A stretch of DNA of 13,665 nucleotides from Gonium pectorale (taxonomy: Eukaryota; Chlorophyta; Chlorophyceae; Chlamydomonadales; Volvocaceae). The notes beneath the pieces were generated by a model that was given only the letters and a program-made list of their open reading frames with translations, ran no database searches and was not told the origin of the DNA. Shown here in pieces: positions 1 to 7,500 of this stretch (the stretch's first letter is position 1; the number at the start of each line of letters is the position of its first letter). The stretch spans positions 179,776-193,440 of the forward strand of contig LSYV01000066.1 in the NCBI GenBank assembly GCA_001584585.1. Direction: 5' to 3'. The position numbers and the translations under genes are program-made.

Positions 1-243
1 GTGGTGTGTGGTGCGGGGGGGGGTAGTGGGTTTGGAAGTGTGTGTGGGGGGGGATGACATAAAATTCAGGTGGAGTGCACGGGTGGGCGGGCAGCCGGGG
101 TGTGTATGGGTTGACGTGACATGACGTTCGAGGGGAGCCAGCGGCTGCGGCGAGGGCGCCGGTCGCAGGCCAGTATGAGCCTTGATTCTAAATGCATTTC
201 TCTGTCGCTGTCGAACGGGGCGGCGGTGCGGCCGGCTGCTCAC
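1..243 (-). other. Start of an ABC1K intron running off the window
   Basis: The ABC1K exon ends at 244 with a GTGAGC donor at 243-238. No further exon with ABC1 kinase motifs is visible to the left edge. Positions 1-110 are a G/T-rich, low-complexity stretch on the plus strand. The remaining kinase exons, including the catalytic Asp and the metal-binding motif, must lie beyond position 1. Confidence 0.6.
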
Positions 244-3200
244 CCCCGGCAGCGACGAGACCAGTATGGCCGCCCTGCGCATGATGTAAATGTCCAGTGC
301 CACCGTTTCCAGCACCGCCGGCCGCTGCACCTTGACCGCCACCTCGCCGCCGCCGTACTCCTGACGCAGCTTACCGCGGTACACCTGCGACGGACGGCGG
401 CAAGGGGGGCGGATGCGAGGTGGGTGCAGTGTAGGCGCGCGCGCAAGAGTGGAGCACTTAGACAGCCGCCTCACGCCTGGCACGCCCCCGGCCGGTTTCC
501 CAAACCTGGTCCACACACGCAGGCCGCGCGTGTGCCTGGCAGCACACCGACCCGCGCGCGCGGACCAGACCACACCACCGGCGCACCGCCCCTAGCCCTG
601 GGTCCCCGCCCATCCGGACGACGCACCTGGCCCAGGCTGGCCGCGGCGAGTGGCTCTGCCGACAGCCACTCGAAAACACGGTCCACCGAGCAGCCCAGCC
701 CCGACTCCAGCACCTCGCGGGCCTCTATTGTGCTGAACGTGCGCACGTTATCCTGCGGGCCGGGACAGGGGGAGTTCGATGGACAGTATTGCAATACATC
801 GTGGGCTGTATGGTGCTGGAATAGAGGGAAAGGGGCGGGGCGGGCAAATTTGGTGGCGGCCGAGCGGACGGGCCGGGATGAAGGGCCACGCTGCCAGGGC
901 AGCTCGCGCCTGTGACCGTCCGCTCCCCGCAACCGTCCGTAATGACGGTTACGGGGTCACGGTATCGGGTGGCATAAGGCGGCCTAAGGGTGCAGCGAGC
1001 CGTGCAATGCGGTCTGTGGCCTATGCGCCGCGTGGGCCAATGATAGCTGCCAGTCCACAACGCAGCCGAGGTCAAGGCCTCATCGGTCGGCACCATGTCG
1101 CGCTCATTAGTCTGCAGCCATAGCCCCACCTGCAGCCGCTTGAACTCCTCCAGATACGGGGGCGGCACCAGGTCCACACGGGTGGACAGCTGCTGAGCGA
1201 TCTGCGGTACGAGACGGCAAAGGGGTGGGGGTGTGAAGGGGCATTCTCGATCCATAGGCAAGCTGAGCAATGACGGGTAGAGGCGGGGGAGGGCGGCGAA
1301 CAGGCGCGGCAGCGTCGGCCCCACACAGGGAGGCGCAACTGCACCTGGTGCGGCTGCCGCATCCACGCCTGCATCCCTCGAGCCTCGGCCCCGTCCGCAC
1401 CTTAATATACGCGGGCCCCAGGTCCTCGATGATGCGCCCCGCCTCCTTAGCGCGCGACTCCATGCTGGACTCGAACCGCCCCAGCCGCCAGTCCACCAGC
1501 ACGGCCACCGCGAAGCCGCCGATCTGGGAAAACACCTGCACGGGACACGTCATTGGTCACTCAGGGCCTTTTCCTCCTACAGCCTGCCGCGCCAGCAAGG
1601 CTCTCCTCCAACTTGACCCAACCGCAACCCCGCTCCCACCGTACCTCCGCATTGCGCTTCAGGACCTGCATGGGCCGCTTTGCGAAGTACGCGTCTAGAC
1701 CCTTGGGGTCATAGCGAAGCGGCAGGCCGTCCGCGGCGGTTGCACCACTGCCGGTCGCCGCGCCGCCCTGCAGCGCAGCACCGCCCTGCTGGCGCGAGGG
1801 CGCCGACGGGATGCCGAACGCCGAGCTGCCGGCTGCCGCAGCCGCGCCACCGGCGGCAGCAGCCACCGAAGCGACCTGGCCTCCCCGCGGGATGGCGGCC
1901 ACCAGCAGCGCCAGGGCGATCATGACAATCTGCGCTGCGCCGCGGCTGCCCATGGGGCCAGGACCGCCCTGATAGAGTAGAATGGTGGATGGATGGAGGT
2001 CAGAACAAGGATGGAGCACCCGGTGACGGAGAGTGAAACCCGCAGTGCCGGTGCGCAGGGGTAGGGCTGGGTGAGTGCGACGGAGGGAGGGCAGGCACGC
2101 CATAGCCCGAGCAGACAATGCCTCCACTGGTATGCGGACCTCGCCCCGGGCACCCACCGTGAGCGCCTCCTGCATTGCGGTCTGCGCCGCCACCATGGAG
2201 TCAATTGAGGACGCCGCTCCTGGTCCGCTGAGCCGCAGGGTCGTCACCAGCTGCTGCACACCCAGCACCAGCGCATTGGTCCAGCCCAGCGTGGCGTTGC
2301 CAGCCTGGGAGCGGGGTCGGGGACCATAGGCATTGAGCGCGTACTGGGGTGTGAAGGGTACGAGGGTATGGGGAATGACCATGGCGGACAAACTTGTCGG
2401 TGTGGAACAGGTAGCAAGGTGATCCTTTACGGCCTGTTCCCTGCATAGCTTTGATCCGCGACATCAGCACATTCTTGTATCGTGCAGCCTATCGTGGGAA
2501 GGGGAAATAGGGTCTTGAGCTGCCGCCCGCTTGACCAGCGCATGACCAACACTACAAGCGTGCAGCGCTGTGTAGAAACGGTGGGTCGACAACCCAACAT
2601 GCCCATCCTCGGTGCGGAGGACTACCCACCTGCGCGTCGAGAACTCCCTGCATCGCGTCGATGACCTCGTCCATGGTGCCGCGCATGACCCCGTACGACT
2701 CGGGGTCGATGGTGGCCACAGCGGCCAACCGCTCGCTGGCCCACGTCGCCAGCGCCAGCACCGACGCATGGGCCGCGTCCACGGCCATGGCGCTGGCGGC
2801 GTCAGCCACCAACGCCACGTTGGGTGACGCGCCAATGTCGGCCAGCACTGACATGGTAAGAGGGCGCATTGGCGGGGGTGGAGGGCGGGTGAGTACGGAC
2901 GGTCCCGCGGCGAGAGCCATGAGGGGGGCAAAACAGAGGAATATGAATGTTAGAAGAACCGAGCCGTTCACAAACGCGGGATGCAGCCCGCTTGGGAAAC
3001 AGGAGTCTGGTTGTGCCCCAAGTCGAGTCGCGGGGTAGCTCGGCGCGTGTGGTGGGCAGATGAACCGACACAGCCCGCCGCAAACACGCGTAACCCGTTG
3101 CATGAACATCAGTCATAATCATTTACGGACCGCAGAGCGCCTCACCTGGCGCTGCCGACACGACCACGTCAGTGAGGGCCGAAGCATGCTGCACCGATGC

Positions 3201-3890
3201 CCAGTTGGCCGCGTGCTGAAGCGTCTCCGGCTACAACCACACACAAAAATCGGGGGAGGTTAACGCTGTTCTGGAAGCCCGGCCCCTATCGTCCGGTCCG
3301 CATGTCCCATGCGGGGCCGGGGCGCCCCCGCGCCTTGCAAGCGCCACTCACCTCCACTGCTGATGATCCCACGCCCGCATGGACATGCTGAGCTGCATGA
3401 AAAAGAGTGCTGGAGCCTGCGGGTTACCATAACCGGTACTGCATGAGGACAAAACATAAAGTACTACCAGAAGCACCGAGCCCGGATAAATTGTTGTTAT
3501 GCTGTTGTAAGTTGGGACGGCAACGCTGCCCTCGGCCAGCCAATGAAGGGTCATCACCGAATTTTGCGCCGGGAACCCACCGTCGAGCGCATGATTCAGG
3601 TGCGCCAGCAAGTGCGACACGTCTGCTCCAGACGCGTCGAGAGACCTGGCGACAAGCTCTGTCACGCCAGTCGTTACCGCTGCGGCATCTGCTCCCAACG
3701 CGCAGGGCGGGCGTGAGGCACGATGCTGTGGCCGAGCGAAAGGTGAACGCCTGAGGGCCAGGGGAATTGGGCACTTGGGGGTTGGCTGGGTCGCCGAAAG
3801 CTCTTTTTTGGACTGGTCCAGCGCGCACCGTTCAGCGCTGCGGCGTTGCGAGGGCTGCAGCTGTCGGGCTCCCAGGCCGCTAAGAGCCAT
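244..3890 (-). CDS. Plastid-type ABC1 atypical kinase (aarF/UbiB/ADCK family), 5' part, partial
   Basis: Ten exons on the minus strand join without phase conflict: 3890-3581, 3416-3352 (or 3392-3352), 3230-3146, 2847-2630, 2304-2158, 1968-1645, 1535-1401, 1201-1130, 752-627 and 384-244. They give about 541 residues, and the gene continues past position 1. The ATG at 3890-3888 (context GCAGCCATGG) is the first ATG after an in-frame stop at 3950-3948. The N-terminus is Ser/Ala/Arg-rich and poor in acids, like a transit peptide. The core carries LGPAYIK, LSTRVDLVPPPYLEEFKRLQ, the alanine-rich loop PLAAASLGQVY and the ATP-binding lysine in VAVKVQRP. Plastid ABC1 kinases are known to affect prenylquinone metabolism, mostly at plastoglobules; which paralog this is cannot be decided here. 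The usual KxGQ is K-I-A-Q. The rest of the kinase domain is outside the window. Confidence 0.9.
753..1129 (-). other. ABC1K intron 8 with a fold-back hairpin
   Basis: This intron lies between the exon ending KRLQ and the exon starting DNVRTF (donor GTGGGG, acceptor CCCGCAG). It contains no coding signal on either strand. It holds a strong imperfect hairpin at 912-960. The arms are CCCCG-c-AACCGTC (925-937) and GACGGTT-a-CGGGG (944-956), the loop is 938-943, and an outer GTGA/TCAC pairing (912-915 with 957-960) lies beyond a bulge. This could be an old fold-back element or a chance structure in GC-rich DNA. Confidence 0.6.
1645..3890 (-). other. Long Ala-rich N-terminal extension of the ABC1 kinase (exons 1-6)
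   Basis: The first six exons encode about 380 residues before the conserved ABC1 core. Residues 1-70 are basic and Ser/Pro/Ala-rich, as in a transit peptide. Residues 70-275 are rich in Ala, Val, Leu and Asp with helical spacing (for example VTELVARSLDASGADVSHLL and VALVADAASAMAVDAAHAS), suggesting helical bundles or coiled coil. Exon 6 has a hydrophobic stretch, IVMIALALLVAAIP (about residues 289-302), which may be a membrane or plastoglobule-surface helix. A low-complexity Ala/Gly run follows, then LRYDPKGLDAYFAKRP, a motif that precedes the ABC1 core in many plastid members. I recognise no named domain in the helical part. The acceptor of exon 2 is ambiguous: 3416 and 3392 keep the same frame, and 3392 has the better pyrimidine tract. 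Confidence 0.75.
2305..2629 (-). other. ABC1K intron 4
   Basis: A non-coding stretch between the exons ending GVLDAQ and beginning AGNATLGW. The donor is GTGGGT (2629-2624) and the acceptor is CTCCCAG ending at 2305. Short open frames inside it show no conserved motif and no match to family sequence. I see nothing else here. Confidence 0.6.
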
Positions 3891-4566
3891 GGCTGCAGCA
3901 GACCGGCAAGCGCAGGCTGAAAGTAATACCGAGCTCTTCAACGGCAGTCAACAAGGTACATGCAAAGTGGCCGTTAGGTATAAAGAATGAAGCATGTACT
4001 TGATATTTTAGAGTAGGCAGCATGGGAGCGGAGGGTGGTTTGCCCTCAGCCTTCGTTGTCGTGCATCCGCACAAACTGCCTGGTCGACAGCTGGGCCGGT
4101 TTCTCACTGCATAGCATCTGAACCGACACAGCCTGGTAATCGGAAGCACTTGGGCAGGCATCGCGTGCGGGCAGCTTTTGAATGGGCAGCGCCAAAATGC
4201 TCGCGCAGTAGCCCGTAGAGAGCTCGCAGACGGCAACAAGCATACGCACCCTACTGTTGCAATGCTGCGCAAACCTGCCCTGCCGCAGCAACAGCAGCAG
4301 CAGGCACCTGTGCGCGGCTTGGCGAGCTCCCAGCTGGCTTCCCAGCCTTGCTGCAATATGCGGCAACGAGGAGCGACGTATGGCAGCTTGTCATCTCATC
4401 GTCAATGTCGGGTGCGCGCTTGCTGGGCTGGCCGGGAGGGTGCGCCGGGTGCGGCCCTTCCCGTCAGCCTTCCCCACCCCACCCTCGGCTTCACACGGCA
4501 CGATCTCCAAAAGCGATCTGCACATGACTGACGTCTCGCCCGTACCAGCAGATCGCCCAGCCGCGC
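3891..4566. promoter_or_regulatory. Divergent intergenic region, candidate shared promoter
   Basis: The ABC1K start (ATG at 3890 on minus) and the minimal ARC3-like start (ATG at 4567 on plus) are 676 bases apart and point away from each other, so promoters and 5' UTRs of both genes probably lie here. A TATAAAG match occurs at 3979-3985 in plus orientation, and 3979-4020 is AT-richer than its surroundings. A CAG-rich tract lies near 4287-4303. Two overlapping short upstream ATGs (4182 and 4196) read into one stop. Transcription start sites cannot be fixed from sequence. Part of the region may be a coding leader exon (listed separately). Confidence 0.5.
4262..4411 (+). CDS. Possible leader exon encoding a transit peptide for the ARC3-like gene
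   Basis: From the ATG at 4262 an open frame encodes 50 residues (MLRKPALPQQQQQQAPVRGL at the start) with no Asp or Glu and many Arg, Ser, Gln and Ala, as expected of a plastid or mitochondrial transit peptide. It meets a GTGCGC donor at 4412 exactly on a codon boundary. CAG acceptors ending at 4548, 4551 or 4560 would join it in frame to residues leading into the downstream Met at 4567. This would give the stromal ARC3-like protein a targeting sequence, which its shorter start lacks. In-frame stop 4525-4527 would be removed by the splice. This is inference from phase and composition; the region could equally be 5' UTR. Confidence 0.42.
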
Positions 4567-7500
4567 ATGGTCTCTCTCAATTACCGGCAAGGCGACGGCT
4601 TGCCAGTCCCCGCGTCAGGCGTGGGGGCAGGCGCCGCGGCGCAGCAGCAGCTGGCGGCCTCCCAAGCCACGACACTCCCGGCCCCGCCAAACGCCATAAC
4701 GGTGCGTGCCAACACGCCATGGTCCCTTCTGCCCCCGCTGCCTCGCGCCCCACACGCAATCACACATCCGCGTGTGCCTAGCACTCGCGTCGCAAGTTTT
4801 AACGCCCCGCCTTGCAAGCTAATCCGGTGCTCCGTGCACGGTCGGTTCCGTCCGCCGCCTGTAGGCTCAGGCGCAGCTCAAGATCGTCGGCCTTGGCCTC
4901 CGGGGCATCAGCGCCGTCAACCGACTGATAGGTTGGGCCTGGGGCCCCGATGGGAAGCCGCCGTGGAACATCGTGCTTGGAGCCATGGGAGCTAGAAACA
5001 CCGCCGCTTGGCACTGCAGGGCTGTTGGCCGATGGATCCCTTGACAGTAGTTCTCCGATGCGCTCAAATGCGTGGCGGACTTTGCGCGGCGCCTCCTGCT
5101 CACGGACCGCTTGTCTGCCTCCCGCCTGTCTGTCCCATGCCGGCCGGATGCAGGGTCAGGGAGTCTGCCGGAGGCCGAGTTCTGGGCGCTGGACTCCGAC
5201 AAGCGGGTGCGGCCCAGCCTGCCGGCGGTGGCCGGGGCGAGCGCAGAGGGGTGCGGTGCGGTGCTGCCCATGTGGCAGCCAACAGGGGTATTATGAGCTT
5301 CCCCTCCGGGCAGCCTCCGGGCCAAGCGGCTGCTGCCATAGGACCGCTGGCGAAGGCGTCACGAGCGCCGCTCCAGCATAAGCAGCAAGGTGGCTGGCCG
5401 TGTTTTGCTCGCGGGTAGAGCGGCAAAGTTAGTGCGTTCAGCCACTGTATAACAAGGTTGTGTGGCCGCCGCCTGTCTCCCGTTCCTCTGCCTGCGCTCC
5501 AGGTCCTGTCGACGGCACACTCCGCCACTCGTCTCCTAGAAGTGGGCCCCGGAGACGAAGCCAGTCTGGGGCAGGCAGAGCTGACTGCGCTCTCGGGCGG
5601 CACCTTGAGACCTGCGGCCCCTGAGGCCCCAGACGGCCATGCGGGCGCCGTGTTCGTGCTGGGCTCCGCGTTCGGCAGCCCTGGGGGCTCGCCCATGGTG
5701 GGCCGGGGGGATGCGGACTGGTGGCGAGGGTGGGGCTGGGGGCCGAGGGTTTGGGATGCTCACGTGCGGGTGCGCGAGGAAGTGGTTCATCTGACAGACG
5801 CATGCAAGCAAACGCAACAGTCCAGCTCCACAGGTATCTAGGGACTTGGTGACGAACTCTGTCACGCTAGCCGTTACCGCTGCGGGAGCTGCACCCACGG
5901 GCACTGTCCACGCAGCCGTCGCCGGGCGGCTGACGGACGCCGCCTGACGTGCATGACGTTTGCGCGCTTAGGGTGGTCTAGCTTCGCCGCGACCTCCCTC
6001 AGCGGGAGTCCGATCCGCTCCGTTAAGCGCTCCCTGTTTCCTACCCGCCCCTGCCCACATTTCTTACCTGCAGCTGCTGCAGCTGGTCCGCCACTTGCGG
6101 CGCCAGGGCTATTTCGTGGCAGCTGCTCTTACTCGGCCTTTTGAGTTCGAGGGCGCTCGGCGGCTGGAGGCGGCCGACACCCTGATCAGTACCATGCAGG
6201 AGGTGGCGCACCTGGTGGTGGGTCCCAGAGGGGTACACGGGAGCAAGGCAGCCGGGACACGTGCGAGCAAAGAGTCCAGGCTAGGAGCCTGGGGAAGTGC
6301 CCCTGGACGCGTACAGGCAGCGGGCCTAGCGTGAGGTCACGCGACAGAGCAGCATACGGGATATGGCCGCACGCGCAGCCCAGGCGCACAGCCCCCGTGC
6401 TGCGGGCTGCTGCTGCCCGCAAGCTTGCCGCTGTCGTGACCCCATCCGCGCCCGCAGGTCGTGATCTCGCAGGGCGTGCTCACTCGTGCCAGTGCCGAGC
6501 TGACCATGGGCCAGGCGCAGGCGATCGCTGACAACACGCTGGTTTACACAGTGCAGTCCACGCTGTGGGCACTCAGGTGGGGTCCGGGCCCGTCAGCCGC
6601 CGGTCGTGGAGTGGGCGGGGGCGGCTGCAGGGGTGGCTGCGGGTGGCGGGGCGCGCCCAGTGCCGGCTGGACTGGGTTGTGACAGCCCACGCCGTGGGCA
6701 ACTGGCCAGGTAGGGCCAGGCCAAGCACGGGGTCGTGCAGGCGAGAGGCTAACAAAGTGGACGAGTTAGGGACGTACAACGCAGTTCAGGGCATGCAAGC
6801 AACCTTACGGCGGCTTCAACATAGTTGGTGTCAGTGCGTCCGCGGAACCGGGACGTCCGCGCGAAGGCGCTGAATGCTTACCGACCTGCGAGGGGGAAGA
6901 TTGGGCGCCAGCGGGCAGCGGTCGAGTTAGCGGCCGGTGGAAGACAAGCAACAGAGGCAGTCTGATCAATGGGGCTGTAGTATGGGCGTGAAGCGGGCAC
7001 GGATAGGGGGGCAGGAGGTGTAGTCCACGCTCCAGGCGCTGAGATTGGGACGACCCCCAGGCAAGGCCTTGTCACGCCGGCCGCGCGTGGAGACCGATTG
7101 CGGGGCCGAATACCAGCCAATCCCGTACTGGGGAGGGCCAGTGGGAAGGAGGGGGTAAACGTGGAAACAGGAGAGCATGACAACGTAGGCAGAGCTCACG
7201 TTGGTAAGCGAATGCGTAATGTAATGATGCAGATTGATGCCGCGACGGCCGGGCAGCGGAATGCGGCCCAATCTCCGGCGGGCGGTACATGAGGCACGCT
7301 AGCAGCCTTTCACACCGGCCCGGGCTGCCCCTCGGTATCCGCCTCCCCCTTGACGCGCCTGCGGTGGCGCTGGGCCGCCCGCTGCCCTCTTTGCCATCTG
7401 CCCCACCCACGACACAGGGCACCCGAGGTGCTCAAGGTATCCCACGGCGCCTTCCTGTGGCACGGTCGCGACCTGCGCAACTACAAGCGCCCGCTGTTTC

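Larger units (their letters stand above)
4865..6576 (+). other. FtsZ-like N-terminal (nucleotide-binding fold) domain, exons 2-6
   Basis: Residues 46-238 follow the order of the FtsZ GTPase fold. The first strand and T1 loop read LKIVGLGLRGISAVNRLI, where FtsZ has a glycine-rich loop; only part of the glycines remain. EFWALDSDKR matches the FtsZ EFWAINTDAQ strand. The T3 region (residues 98-108) lacks the usual glycine run. The signature T4 loop GGGTGTG is replaced by GSAFGSPGGSPM (residues 139-150). ALTRPFEFEG and the helix after it keep the FtsZ VTRPFxFEG motif, and the last exon (VVISQGVLTRASAELT) matches the following strand and helix. Loss of T4 suggests weak or no GTP hydrolysis; this is inference. 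Confidence 0.8.

Noticed and set aside
121..915. 264-codon plus-strand frame at the left end
   Set aside because: It is antisense to two ABC1K exons with unmistakable kinase motifs, and its product is low-complexity and Arg-rich.
4046..4366. Minus-strand leader frame with a Leu run, as an extra ABC1K first exon
   Set aside because: It begins at a non-ATG codon, no in-frame ATG was found just upstream, and the Leu run is simply the reverse of the CAG tract. The ATG at 3890 gives a good start without it.
7205..7220. TGTAA near 7214 as a gene end
   Set aside because: It lies in an intron flanked by FtsZ-like exons that join in phase, so a gene boundary here is unlikely; premature polyadenylation cannot be excluded.
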